DNA of 64,000 bases from Candidatus Rifleibacteriota bacterium (GCA_015232575.1 JADFZL010000001.1:434001-498000), one strand, 5' to 3'. Counted from the stretch's first letter, positions 55,039 through 63,756 are shown. Numbers and translations are program-made. The notes: generated from the sequence alone by a model not told the origin.

Positions 55039-55065
55039 ATTATAGAATATTCCTTTTTATATCAA
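55039..55065 (-). promoter_or_regulatory. Candidate promoter giving a leaderless STAS message
   Basis: Minus strand: TTGATA (55060-55065), a 15-base spacer and TATAAT (55039-55044), ending 8 bases before the ATG. TAATAT with a 17-base spacer is an alternative -10. The surrounding AT bias weakens the call. Confidence 0.35.
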
Positions 55066-55083
55066 GTAAATTATTTTTTTTAT

Positions 55084-56385
55084 CTATTCCGGTAACGAAA
55101 CTGGTGGAAACCTGTTTCTCAGCGGAAAAGTAACACCCTCAGAACGCGCTACAGCAACTGCTGTCACGACATCACCTGCAACATTGACAGTTGTGCGACA
55201 CATATCCAGAAAGCGATCGACACCAAGTATCAGAGCAATTCCCTCACCAGGGACACCAACCATCTGAAGAACCATTATCATCAGCGGAATAGAGCCACCT
55301 GGAACTCCCGCTGTTCCAACTGCTGTAAGAACTGCCATGAAAGTAACAATTATCTGAGAACCCAGCGACAGTTCAACACCAAACACCTGTGCCAGAAATA
55401 ATACGGTTACACCTTCAAAAAGCGCTGTACCGTTCATATTTACTGTTGAACCAAGCGGCAACACGAAGCTGCAGATGTCATTCGGAATACCAAGCTCCTC
55501 TTCAGTTACTTTGAGAGTTGTCGGAAGCGTTGCATTTGAAGAACTGGTAGAAAAAGCAGTCAGAAGGATACCTTCAATTGTTTTGAAAAAATGAAGCGGA
55601 TTATAGCCGACAAAGAAAATAAGATAAACTGAATAAACAACAAACAATTGAATTGCCAGCCCGGAAACGACCGTCATGACATACCAGATCAACTTTATGA
55701 TCAAGTCAATTCCGAATCTTGCAGTGACGCTGAAAATCAATGCCCCGACACCAACAGGCGCCATTTTCAATGCAATATTGATTATCGCAATCATAGATTC
55801 AGCCAAAGCACTTAAAAATGCAATAAAAGGCTGCGCTTTATCTCTGTGAATTCGCGTTAAAGCAATTCCCAGCATGAGAGAGAAAAATATTACCGCCAGC
55901 ATATCGCCATCAGCCGCAGCTTTTATCGGATTCTTCGGAATAATATTCAGAAAAAGAGAAATATCAAATTTTACTTTGTCCGCTTTGTCCAAATTTTTCT
56001 TCAGGTCTTCTTTGTATGTAGACATGAGCCTTTCTTTCAATTCAGGTGAAAGACCCGCGCCCGGCTTTATCGTATTGACAAGCAACAGCCCGATAATTGA
56101 AGCCATGAATGTCGAGATCATGAACATGGCGAATGTTTTGGCGCCAATCCGTCCAAGCTTTTTCAAATCTCCAAAACCTGCGACACCAAGCGCAAGCGAT
56201 GCAAAAACCATCGGAATTACAACCATGATCATGGTTCTGAGAAAAATCTGACCAACAGGCTCTGCAACATTTTTAATTATAAATTCAAGATTCGGATTCC
56301 CGCCAAAAAAGAGATTTGCCATTATTCCCAGAAATCCACCTATTGCAAAACCCAGAAACATCTTCACATGATTTGACCTTTTCAT
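55084..56385 (-). CDS. Sodium/proton:dicarboxylate or amino-acid symporter (DAACS family)
   Basis: 433 residues with the eight-helix, two-hairpin glutamate-transporter fold. Hallmarks: [15 protein letters not shown] (serine-rich hairpin 1), [16 protein letters not shown] (NMNGT motif), [20 protein letters not shown] (hairpin 2), and [18 protein letters not shown], which holds the substrate-binding Asp/Arg/Asn residues. The RTxxN arginine in the last segment is found in acidic-substrate transporters, so aspartate, glutamate or C4-dicarboxylate are the likely cargo. GAAGAGGATGA precedes the ATG. Transcribed alone, toward the STAS gene 53 bases on. Confidence 0.95.
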   Translation of the reverse strand: MKRSNHVKMFLGFAIGGFLGIMANLFFGGNPNLEFIIKNVAEPVGQIFLRTMIMVVIPMVFASLALGVAGFGDLKKLGRIGAKTFAMFMISTFMASIIGLLLVNTIKPGAGLSPELKERLMSTYKEDLKKNLDKADKVKFDISLFLNIIPKNPIKAAADGDMLAVIFFSLMLGIALTRIHRDKAQPFIAFLSALAESMIAIINIALKMAPVGVGALIFSVTARFGIDLIIKLIWYVMTVVSGLAIQLFVVYSVYLIFFVGYNPLHFFKTIEGILLTAFSTSSSNATLPTTLKVTEEELGIPNDICSFVLPLGSTVNMNGTALFEGVTVLFLAQVFGVELSLGSQIIVTFMAVLTAVGTAGVPGGSIPLMIMVLQMVGVPGEGIALILGVDRFLDMCRTTVNVAGDVVTAVAVARSEGVTFPLRNRFPPVSLPE

Positions 56386-56937
56386 TCATCCTCTTCCTAT
56401 TGTTCTTATTAATTAGTGATGTTGATAATGAGCAATTGACAGTTTCTATTTTCTACCCGCAGCAAAACTTTTAACCTTCTATTGTAACACAATCCTGATA
56501 AATATATTACTTTTTTTTACTGATCTCACTGTGCAAAAAATGATTTTTTCCAGTCTAAGTACAGCAAATCCTGCAAAAGGGTTCATAATAATTCCAGAAT
56601 TTCTTTGGCACAACAACTATCAATTCAAAGTAATCATTAATATGAAATTTTTCGTGCGTCTGCCAAAATCAAGTAAGCCATTTTGAAAAACATAATCAAT
56701 GGCGGTGGCCGTGTCGAAAGAGAATAAGCAGCAGGCAGAGGTACCATGGACATTGAGATGGACTTGAACAAATTTCATCTTACCGTAATACTATTGACGA
56801 AAATGCAGAAGCTTTTCTGCTTGTCTTTGACCACCGCAGCAAAACAATAGCACGTCTCTGGGAAGAACTCCTGAAATGGGAAACAAGCCTTCGAAAACAA
56901 ACCGATTACCATACTGTGCCAGGAACTTGCGGTTTAA
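56386..56937. other. Gene-poor stretch with a possible decayed coding fragment
   Basis: 552 bases. On the minus strand, TACAAT preceded by TGT (56481-56489) may be an extended -10 for the symporter gene. On the plus strand, ATG 56699 opens 22 codons (MAVAVSKENKQQAEVPWTLR). A second frame, from 56757 to the end of the gap, then reads like protein without a start codon (for example NAEAFLLVFDHRSKTIARLW, then EELLKWETSLRKQ). It could be a frameshifted remnant of a gene I do not recognise. Nothing else is supported. Confidence 0.4.
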
Positions 56938-58023
56938 TCAACAATTCGGAACTTTTCCCTCAGCTTCCAGAAAGCGCTTCAGACAGGAATCCGGGTTTGG
57001 AACGTAAATATCCCCGCAAGTATTGTATGCAATCGCCGGACAGTTTCCAGTGCAATAGTGCACAAATCTGCATTCCGAGCATTCATTGAAGGTTCTCAGA
57101 CTGATTTCTTTCCGCTTCCTCATTCTTTGCATTTCAGAATGATTCCAGGCATCTTTCAAGCTGCTGGCTCCAACCTTTCCCAACATGGAATGAGGAATCT
57201 GTTGACAGATACAATAATAGCCATCAGCACGCACAAAGAGCCTGCTGAACACACAGCCGCACGCAGTAAGAGCACCGCCTTCGGACCATTGCGGCTCGGA
57301 ATTGTCTGCCGCTTTGATCATTTTCATCCAGTTTTCTGCTTCCCAAAGAGGACCCGCTGCCGCTGAAATTCGGCTTCCATATAGATGTTTCAACTCAATA
57401 AGAGTTTCCATTGCAGTTTGTCGTTCAGAATTATCAAGCATGATATCACCACTGTTCTGACGAGATAACCCCATGTATCCTGCCGAATTAACAGAAAATC
57501 CCTTCAAACCAACATCTTCGAGAAGAAATTTCGCAGTATCACGAATGGAGCAAAGATTCACTTTATTTATGGTTACTCTCACTGTAGATGGAATGCAATA
57601 TTTCATGAGTATTTTCAATCCGGTAACAGCTTTTTCAAACATTCCTTTTCCACGGCATGAATCATGGATTGAGGGAATGGAAGAATCAATTGAAATCTGG
57701 ATAAATTCACATCTTCCCGAGGAGGCAATATGCTCTGCCAGTTTTTCAGTAATCAAAGTTCCGTTGCTGAGAATGCGAAACCGCATTTTGTTTGCGGTAA
57801 TTCCATTTATTATTTCAGGCAAGTCTTCCCTTATAAGCGGTTCTCCACCCGAGAGAGTTATTCGCATTATCCTTGCGGCCTGGCATTCCGAAAAAAAATT
57901 CAGCAGTTGTTTTGTAGAAAGTTCCTCTGATACCTCACTATTGCTTGTAAAGTGACTGCAGTAAAGACAGCGAAGATTGCACCGGGAGGTTATTGCCAAA
58001 TCAATTTCTCTTGGTGTATTCAT
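56938..58023 (-). CDS. Radical SAM/SPASM peptide-modifying enzyme (RiPP cassette, ScmE/ScmF-like)
   Basis: 361 residues. Radical SAM cluster motif CNLRCLYC (Cys15, Cys19, Cys22), the LSGGEPLIREDLPEI SAM-binding strand, and a C-terminal SPASM domain with several Cys for extra 4Fe-4S clusters (GYYCICQQ; CSECRFVHYCTGNCPA; the final PNC). SPASM enzymes install thioether, carbon-carbon or other bonds in ribosomal peptides. Its ATG overlaps the stop of the PqqD-like gene (ATGA). Last gene of the cassette. The pairing of two SPASM enzymes with a PqqD-like protein and an HprK-like protein recalls the SynChlorMet (Scm) cassettes of TIGRFAMs; that match is from memory. Confidence 0.88.
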   Translation of the reverse strand: MNTPREIDLAITSRCNLRCLYCSHFTSNSEVSEELSTKQLLNFFSECQAARIMRITLSGGEPLIREDLPEIINGITANKMRFRILSNGTLITEKLAEHIASSGRCEFIQISIDSSIPSIHDSCRGKGMFEKAVTGLKILMKYCIPSTVRVTINKVNLCSIRDTAKFLLEDVGLKGFSVNSAGYMGLSRQNSGDIMLDNSERQTAMETLIELKHLYGSRISAAAGPLWEAENWMKMIKAADNSEPQWSEGGALTACGCVFSRLFVRADGYYCICQQIPHSMLGKVGASSLKDAWNHSEMQRMRKRKEISLRTFNECSECRFVHYCTGNCPAIAYNTCGDIYVPNPDSCLKRFLEAEGKVPNC

Positions 58024-58295
58024 GAAAGAGTCTCTGCAAATCCTTTGTCAACAAGATCTTTTATGAAATTCTTAACATCCATTTCTGCCGTTTCATTGAT
58101 GCTATCAAATTCTTCCCTCAAAAAGACCATTATTTCATCTATATTGCAGAAGTTTTCCAAACTTCTGCATATTGAAACAGCACTTGGGGTAAGAACAAAA
58201 GTTCCTCCAGTATCAACGTTAAATAGAATCGCATAATCATCATCTTCTACACGCAGCACAATATTCTGTCCGAGTTTATATTTAATATCTTTCAT
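58020..58295 (-). CDS. PqqD-like RiPP recognition protein (ScmD-like)
   Basis: 91 residues, the size of a stand-alone PqqD/RRE protein. The pattern fits a winged-helix recognition domain: LRVEDDDYAILFNVDTGGTF, then VLTPSAVSICRSLE, then IDEIMVFLREEFD and VKNFIKDLVDKGF. Such proteins bind the leader peptide of a precursor and present it to the radical SAM enzyme. It lies between the two radical SAM genes: 13 bases after one and overlapping the other by four, so coordinated expression is clear. The partner precursor is at 63338-63499. Confidence 0.88.
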   Translation of the reverse strand: MKDIKYKLGQNIVLRVEDDDYAILFNVDTGGTFVLTPSAVSICRSLENFCNIDEIMVFLREEFDSINETAEMDVKNFIKDLVDKGFAETLS

Positions 58296-58308
58296 AAATC
58301 AAATCCCT

Positions 58309-59409
58309 TTACTTATTTGAATAATCTGGTTTCAGCCTAGTTAATGGAAACAACCCTGCCTTGAATGCATCTTCGCAATACCAGTATGGTGCAGTGATTC
58401 TTCGGGTGGAATAATAATTTTGCGCAATACAGCTTCCCAGGCACAATTGATTATGTATACATTTTCCACATACACCTTCAAGTTTTGAAGGAACTTCACT
58501 GCGAATCATATTCAACATGGGTGAATCATTCCATATATTTTCAAGTTCGGTTTCGGTGGCTTTTCCAAAAATCAATTCAGGAATCAGGCTTCCTATCCCA
58601 CATAACGCATAAGAACCATCAGAAAGCACTCCAATAATATTCTTTATCCCGCATTTTCCCATGACATTATTCCTTTCAGCCAAGCGTTTGAGAGGGCGAA
58701 AGGCAATTGGATGATGGAAGAAAACATTGATTCCGGCTTGAGGAATTATTTTCTCTTCAGCATACCTTCCAGTTTCAATTAGCTCATGAATAGACAGCGT
58801 TTCTCCAGACCTGGTCAGTTGAAGGCCGCGCTCGGTGGGCATAATTACATTGAATTTTACCGAATGTGCACCGATGTTTTCAGCAAGCTTTACAAATTGT
58901 TCAAGTTGTGTGCAGTTTTTTCTCAAAACACTCATGATAAGCTGTGGTTTAATGCCTGCCTTAATCAGCCTGCGAATACCTGCCATTACAAGATCGAAGC
59001 TCCCCGGGACACCTCTTACCCAATCATGGATTTCAGATTCATAACTATCAAGGCTGACCGAAATGAATATGTTTTCAACACCTTTCAATATGCCTGTTAT
59101 TTCTTCATTAAGCAGAAATCCATTTGTTTCAATTATTATTCGTATCTTTTCAGAGGCAAGAAACTCAATTATTTCGGGAAACTGCCCATGGATAAGAGGT
59201 TCGCCGCCAGTGAGTTTAACTTGTTTGAGTCCGAGCGGAATGGCTTCTCTGACGATTTTTTTCACTGTTTGAATGTCAATCTGGTTACCATTCTTTCCAG
59301 ATGCAAGATATTCTGGCGCAAGCCAGCAGTGTCTGCATTTTGAATTGCATCCTTCTGTGAGATAAAAATAAATCTTTTCAAGTTTATATAATTGGTTTTC
59401 GGATTTCAT
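58309..59409 (-). CDS. Radical SAM/SPASM peptide-modifying enzyme (RiPP cassette, ScmE/ScmF-like)
   Basis: 366 residues. Cluster motif CNSKCRHC (Cys21, Cys25, Cys28), VKLTGGEPLIHGQFPEI, and a C-terminal SPASM region with CGKCIHNQLCLGSC and WYCED. Distinct from the second radical SAM protein of this cassette: they share the domain plan but little sequence beyond motifs. Two different SPASM enzymes in one cluster suggest two chemically different or sequential modifications of the peptide. A GAGAGAGAAAG stretch precedes the ATG. It starts 24 bases after the HprK-like gene and ends 13 bases before the PqqD-like gene. Confidence 0.88.
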   Translation of the reverse strand: MKSENQLYKLEKIYFYLTEGCNSKCRHCWLAPEYLASGKNGNQIDIQTVKKIVREAIPLGLKQVKLTGGEPLIHGQFPEIIEFLASEKIRIIIETNGFLLNEEITGILKGVENIFISVSLDSYESEIHDWVRGVPGSFDLVMAGIRRLIKAGIKPQLIMSVLRKNCTQLEQFVKLAENIGAHSVKFNVIMPTERGLQLTRSGETLSIHELIETGRYAEEKIIPQAGINVFFHHPIAFRPLKRLAERNNVMGKCGIKNIIGVLSDGSYALCGIGSLIPELIFGKATETELENIWNDSPMLNMIRSEVPSKLEGVCGKCIHNQLCLGSCIAQNYYSTRRITAPYWYCEDAFKAGLFPLTRLKPDYSNK

Positions 59410-59433
59410 TGCTTTCTCTCTCTGATTTGATAA

Positions 59434-60447
59434 TTAACAGTATTTTGCGATGAGGTCCTCTACTTTGTCAGCAACAGTTTCCGGCGAGAATTCATCTTTT
59501 GGAAGCTTTGCAGCAAAGCATGGAATATTTCTTATCATTTCAACGACTCTCGTCGGGGAAGAAGGTTTAGACATATCACGAACCATTGGAGAAGAACTGC
59601 GGAAATTTTCATAGACAAGTCGAATCGCCTCCATAGCGGGTATCTCTTCGATAGATGGTGCAGAGGCATTCTCTCTTGAGAGAAAGAAAATGCAACCTAG
59701 AGGTAATGAATGAGTGTTTTTGGGAATTTTATGAAAAAAGACTTTACCATCTTTTTTAGGGCATCCAGATAGTTCCAGATTGAGCACTGATGCTGCTTCG
59801 ATTGTAAGCAACTGCTTGCCTATGCCTGGCGGAACCCTGGGCAATCCTGATTCATCAAAAGATACTACACTTCTGTCATCAAATAATTTATCATATCCAC
59901 GCTTAAAGAGAGCCGCAGAAATAGTCGATTTCCCTGTGCCGCACATACCTGAAAAGAGAACTGCTTTGCAATTCACAACAACCGCGCTCGCATGGAGAAT
60001 AACAGCACTTCTCTGGTTCCAGAGAGCAAGAAAAGCCCTTTCAAGTAATAGGAAATCATGAATTTTGAGTTCATCAGCTTCTTTCATGGAAAAACCAGAA
60101 AGAAAGATTTCATTTCCATTTCTGACATAAGTAAACTTATCTTCTGAACGGTCTGCAACGAAGGCATACTCAGAATCAAGTGTCATTTCATAACCACTTT
60201 CCAGCGATTTGAAGACTTCTGGAAGCTGGCTCGGGAGAATCTTTCTAATGGACACCTCTGCCGGAGAAACGCTTTGGGGAAATCCGGTGAAGGGGAATTC
60301 AGAATTAGTTGCCAGACCAAAAACCATGTATCTAATTTGTTCGAAACTGTTTAGTATATTATTCACATCTTTCTCATTCTGAAAGGAAATAAAATCATCG
60401 CTATTCAGAAGGAAGTGGTTTGAGATACTGAAGATTTTTTTGCACAT
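59434..60447 (-). CDS. HprK-like P-loop protein of the RiPP cassette (ScmC-like)
   Basis: 337 residues. A unique N-terminal 140 residues, then a P-loop domain related to HPr kinase/PEPCK-like proteins: LHASAVVVNCKAVLFSGM leading into the Walker A GMCGTGKS (167-174), then the LFDDRSVVS strand with acidic residues, and a basic/aromatic tail. Such HprK-like proteins are frequent in RiPP clusters with PqqD-type partners, where their role (phosphorylation or regulation) is usually unproven. The assumed ATG overlaps the acyl-ligase gene by 47 bases; an internal Met41 start is also possible because the ribosome site is weak. No HPr or PTS genes are near, so carbon-catabolite HprK is unlikely. Confidence 0.8.
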   Translation of the reverse strand: MCKKIFSISNHFLLNSDDFISFQNEKDVNNILNSFEQIRYMVFGLATNSEFPFTGFPQSVSPAEVSIRKILPSQLPEVFKSLESGYEMTLDSEYAFVADRSEDKFTYVRNGNEIFLSGFSMKEADELKIHDFLLLERAFLALWNQRSAVILHASAVVVNCKAVLFSGMCGTGKSTISAALFKRGYDKLFDDRSVVSFDESGLPRVPPGIGKQLLTIEAASVLNLELSGCPKKDGKVFFHKIPKNTHSLPLGCIFFLSRENASAPSIEEIPAMEAIRLVYENFRSSSPMVRDMSKPSSPTRVVEMIRNIPCFAAKLPKDEFSPETVADKVEDLIAKYC

Positions 60448-63274
60448 AAAACCATGTTCTCATACCAAGTTCAGGCATCCAGCGACTAGCAAAAACCAAA
60501 CCCATTTTTTTTGTCAATTCCTTAATTTTATCATCTTTTTCAGTCTCAGAGAATGTAATGTAGGACTCCCCACTATTTAGGGGGGGACAAAATTCAACAG
60601 TAAAATTTCCACTGTAATCCATGGTGGAAAAAACCGGAATCAACAAAGCATTAGTACGGACAGCAAAATCTGCTGGACCAGGCAAGAAAATTCTTGAGCC
60701 GCCCGGAAACGGAACTGGAATTCCCTGCTGATTTCCTTCAAAGGCATCTGCTATTATAAGTACCACTCCTTTATTTCTTAGAGTGTCTTCCGCCTCTCTC
60801 AAGAGAAGAAAACGACTCGTAACGTTTTCCATGAAAGTAGGCCCGTACCCTTTGAAGACTAAAGTAAATCTTTTCCCCTTTAACTGAGGCAATCTTTTAA
60901 CAATATACCAGGGATTAATATGTGGAGCAGCCAGAACAACCGGTCTTTCGCTTCGAAAGGCAGATTGCAGGTAATCCTCATTTTTGACTGTAAGTATTCT
61001 CTGAACGGTATTTTCATCGCGAAGTGCAATTTCACGCCATTTTCGCCAGGTATTGGTCATGAGAGAAGTCATTGAAAGTCTTTTCAGATCACAACTGTAT
61101 CCAGAAAGTTCAATCCATTTTTCCAAAAGTGCAAGTTCATTTCTATACAATAAATTACTGAATCCCGGAATCAAAAATAATAACTTTTGAAGCCTTGTAC
61201 CAAGATCATAGCTAAGAAATGTCTCTCCAACACAAGGCCCATAGTCGTCGAATCTCAAAAAGAGAAATGAGGATAGCCATTTGGGCAGGTTCAAGACACG
61301 TTGAAAAAAAGATTTTCTTCTCGGTGGAGCTGAATTCTTCGTCTGATTAATTTTATCTTCTCTGATAATTCTTTCATCACAGATAATTCTGGCAAGAGAT
61401 GAAATAGTTGGCAAAATCATCCACGCAGCCAAATCAAGCTTATGTCCTGTTTTCTTTTCCAGATTGCATATTCTGTCGAGAAGGGCAAGGGAATCAACCC
61501 CTGAAAGAAAAATATTGTCATCTTTGGATATGTCAGCTTTCTGGAAAGCTGGTAACAGAAACTTTTTGAGAAAAATTTCAATCTCTTCAAGCGTTTTATT
61601 GTTCAGATCAGTTCTGGAAAAATCATCATTTCTTTCTGCTTCAAAAATGGTGCTGAGATAACGGTTCCTAATTTCCGATCGCATTAACTTTCCGCTGGTA
61701 GTCAAGGTAATATACCCTTTTTCGACAAAACGGACATCAGACGGATCAATAGCACAGCATTTTTGAATTTCAGCTCTCAAATTCTGAATAAAACCATTTT
61801 CATCCTTTATTGAACTGGAGGTTGATTTTTCGAGAAGCACAATACATGATTCTGTACCTGACGACTGATTACGTATTCCGAAGGCGACAACTCTTTTTAG
61901 AAGACTTCCGCTGGAATTAAGACATGCTTCCTCTATAGCCTCTGGATGTATTTTCTCACCTCCGAAAATGATGAGATCATCCCTTCTTCCACAGAGAAAG
62001 AGTTCTCCAGATTTAAGGAAGCCCAGGTCGCCAGTTTTAAACCAACCTTTTCTCAAAACTTTTGACGTTAATTCAGCCTGGTTTCTATAACCACTGAATA
62101 TTGAGCCAGAAGAAACAAATATCTCCCCTACCGTCCCTTCGGAAAGCGAAGATCCGGTGTCGTCTCTTATCTCAACCTTTGTGTCTGAAATCGGTTTTCC
62201 GCAACTAACCACAACGGGTGTTCGCTGCTCTGAAGAATTTTCATATTTTCCTGTGCCGGTAGAAATTACGGATTCTTTTTGCGTAACTGATATGACGGTT
62301 GTGTTTTCGGCCATCCCATAGCCAATACGTATTGCATTTAGAGCAAGATTAGCGGCGGAAAAATGTTCTCTGAACTGCAAAATAGTTTCATTATCAACCA
62401 TTTCACTCGCATTTCCCAAAAATTTCAAGCTGCTCAAATCGAATTCTGATAATTCTGATTGTGGAATCATTCTTACTGAATGCCGGAATCCGAAATTAGG
62501 CATCCATGAAATATTCCCTGAGTATTCATTTATCAGCCTGAAATACATGGCAGGTCGTCTCAGCCAGTGACGAGGTTCCATCACTACAGAACATCCGCCC
62601 ATAGCAAGAGGAAACAGAAGCTGGGAAAACAAACCAAGATCGTGATACAACGGCAGCCATCCGACATTTACAATTTCATTTGAAAACCCGATTGCCCCGG
62701 CGGTAGATACAATATTTGAAATCAGTGCTTTGTGAGAAATTTCAACTGCTTTCGGCGAAAAGGTCGTCCCACTGGAAAACTGTATATAAGCCGCGTTTTC
62801 CAGACACACCGAATACCCTGAAAAGCCCACCGCACATGGCAGTGGTGAAGGAGGAGTTATAACCTTACACGGCAAACCAGACAAAATCTGCTCAACGCGA
62901 TTAATATGCTTCTGCTCAGTAAGAACGGCTTTGATGGCAATTGATTTGGCAACAGAAGGAAGGCGTTTTAAATATACGCCAGAAGAAATGTATGTTGAAA
63001 CATAGGGAAAAACAACCGGAACTATTCCTGCGTAAAGAGCGCCCAGAAACGAAGAAACCGAAAATGAACCATGATCAAGAGAAATAACAAGCACATCACC
63101 TGCTACTAGACCCAATTGCCTGTAAAACAGAGAAAAGCTCAATATCTCAGATTGTAAATTCGAATAAGTCAGTGATATTTTTTTATTATCAGGGAAGACA
63201 AAAACAAGCGCCAACCTGTCAGGAACAGCCCTGGCATGATGCTTTACTGCTTCCAACAGAGAAGAAAAATCCAA
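60401..63274 (-). CDS. Trimodular acyl-AMP ligase, acyl carrier and LpxL-like acyltransferase fusion
   Basis: 957 residues. TTG start at 63274 with AAGGAG 8 bases ahead. Module 1 (about 1-545): adenylating ligase, IQFSSGTTFSPKAVEISH, YGMAENTTV, GWFKTGDLG and Lys529 in SGKLMR. Module 2 (about 560-635): acyl carrier protein, phosphopantetheine Ser595 in GVDSLALLDR. Module 3 (about 695-945): LpxL/HtrB-like lysophospholipid acyltransferase, with His785 in LAAPHINPWYIVKRLP and FPGGSRIFLPGPADFAVRT. The usual acid after the His (HxxxxE/D) is Tyr790 here, so module 3 activity is uncertain. Together they could activate a fatty acid, hold it as a thioester and transfer it to an acceptor, perhaps the cassette peptide or a lipid. 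The 3' end overlaps the HprK-like gene. Confidence 0.85.
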   Translation of the reverse strand: MDFSSLLEAVKHHARAVPDRLALVFVFPDNKKISLTYSNLQSEILSFSLFYRQLGLVAGDVLVISLDHGSFSVSSFLGALYAGIVPVVFPYVSTYISSGVYLKRLPSVAKSIAIKAVLTEQKHINRVEQILSGLPCKVITPPSPLPCAVGFSGYSVCLENAAYIQFSSGTTFSPKAVEISHKALISNIVSTAGAIGFSNEIVNVGWLPLYHDLGLFSQLLFPLAMGGCSVVMEPRHWLRRPAMYFRLINEYSGNISWMPNFGFRHSVRMIPQSELSEFDLSSLKFLGNASEMVDNETILQFREHFSAANLALNAIRIGYGMAENTTVISVTQKESVISTGTGKYENSSEQRTPVVVSCGKPISDTKVEIRDDTGSSLSEGTVGEIFVSSGSIFSGYRNQAELTSKVLRKGWFKTGDLGFLKSGELFLCGRRDDLIIFGGEKIHPEAIEEACLNSSGSLLKRVVAFGIRNQSSGTESCIVLLEKSTSSSIKDENGFIQNLRAEIQKCCAIDPSDVRFVEKGYITLTTSGKLMRSEIRNRYLSTIFEAERNDDFSRTDLNNKTLEEIEIFLKKFLLPAFQKADISKDDNIFLSGVDSLALLDRICNLEKKTGHKLDLAAWMILPTISSLARIICDERIIREDKINQTKNSAPPRRKSFFQRVLNLPKWLSSFLFLRFDDYGPCVGETFLSYDLGTRLQKLLFLIPGFSNLLYRNELALLEKWIELSGYSCDLKRLSMTSLMTNTWRKWREIALRDENTVQRILTVKNEDYLQSAFRSERPVVLAAPHINPWYIVKRLPQLKGKRFTLVFKGYGPTFMENVTSRFLLLREAEDTLRNKGVVLIIADAFEGNQQGIPVPFPGGSRIFLPGPADFAVRTNALLIPVFSTMDYSGNFTVEFCPPLNSGESYITFSETEKDDKIKELTKKMGLVFASRWMPELGMRTWFYVQKNLQYLKPLPSE

Positions 63275-63337
63275 AAATCTTGCTCCTTAAAAATTTACAA
63301 CATTTCCCGACAAAAATAATAGCAGAATTTCAACACA

Positions 63338-63499
63338 TCAGGCACTTGTACCTGATGCACAAGTGGCATTTCCACCAGAACCGGAACTGCAAGCAGCGGC
63401 TACAACTGTTCCATTCTGGCAGACGGCTGCTGTTTTTGAGACTGCCAGCTCAACCATCCTGGGTTCCACCCAGGATTTTTTTTTCTTTTCATTCTTCAT
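63338..63499 (-). CDS. RiPP precursor peptide, Cys/Ser/Gly-rich core
   Basis: 53 residues. GGAGG (63508-63512) is 8 bases ahead of this ATG, which decides the start even though the frame is open further up. The N-terminal half is a leader: MKNEKKKKSWVEPRMVELAV. Its KxWxxPxxxxL pattern is common in radical SAM and lasso precursor leaders. The rest is the likely core: three Cys (27, 37, 47) spaced exactly 10 apart, among Ala, Ser, Gly and Thr residues (CQNGTVVAAACSSGSGGNAT, then CASGTSA). It is first in the cassette, with its own strong promoter, 63 bases ahead of the ligase gene. Thioether bridges from the three Cys are the natural prediction for SPASM enzymes (inference). Confidence 0.85.
   Translation of the reverse strand: MKNEKKKKSWVEPRMVELAVSKTAAVCQNGTVVAAACSSGSGGNATCASGTSA
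63455..63484 (+). terminator. Plus-strand intrinsic-terminator-like hairpin inside the precursor gene
   Basis: ATCCTGGG (63455-63462) and CCCAGGAT (63468-63475) form a perfect 8-bp stem with a 5-base loop, followed by a run of ten T (63475-63484) on the plus strand. It lies antisense within the leader codons for KKKKSWVEPR. It would stop antisense transcripts entering from the left. Confidence 0.5.
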
Positions 63500-63565
63500 G
63501 TTGATTTCCTCCATTACAATTTTCCAGCATTGAAAGCCTTTTCTCGACATTGCAAAGACGCTGCC

Positions 63566-63594
63566 ATGATAAAATATCAACGAAAATTTGTCAA
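63566..63594 (-). promoter_or_regulatory. Promoter of the RiPP cassette
   Basis: Minus strand: consensus TTGACA (63589-63594), a 17-base spacer and TATCAT (63566-63571). The start site would be near 63559, giving a roughly 60-base leader to the precursor ATG at 63499. Confidence 0.7.
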
Positions 63595-63756
63595 CGAAAA
63601 AAGGTTGTCGAAACACGGTAAATTTGTTCTCATGAATCCTCCCTTTCTGAAACTGAGTTTTCCTCATACGCAAATTGTCATACTTCTTGGATTTAAGCGG
63701 ATGTTTGTCAAAGAACAAATTCATCGTGATTGTCGAAATAATTATCTTTTTCTGTC

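Noticed and set aside
57473..57955. 160-codon plus-strand frame opposite a radical SAM gene
   Set aside because: The opposite strand carries intact radical SAM motifs; this frame shows no domain.
59434..60447. P-loop protein as true HPr kinase/phosphorylase
   Set aside because: No HPr or PTS genes nearby, unusual N-terminus, and cassette context with radical SAM and PqqD genes.
63500..63724. Longer N-terminus for the RiPP precursor (start at 63724)
   Set aside because: The GGAGG site and the promoter -35/-10 both lie inside that extension, so translation from 63724 would not be served; the 53-residue form fits.
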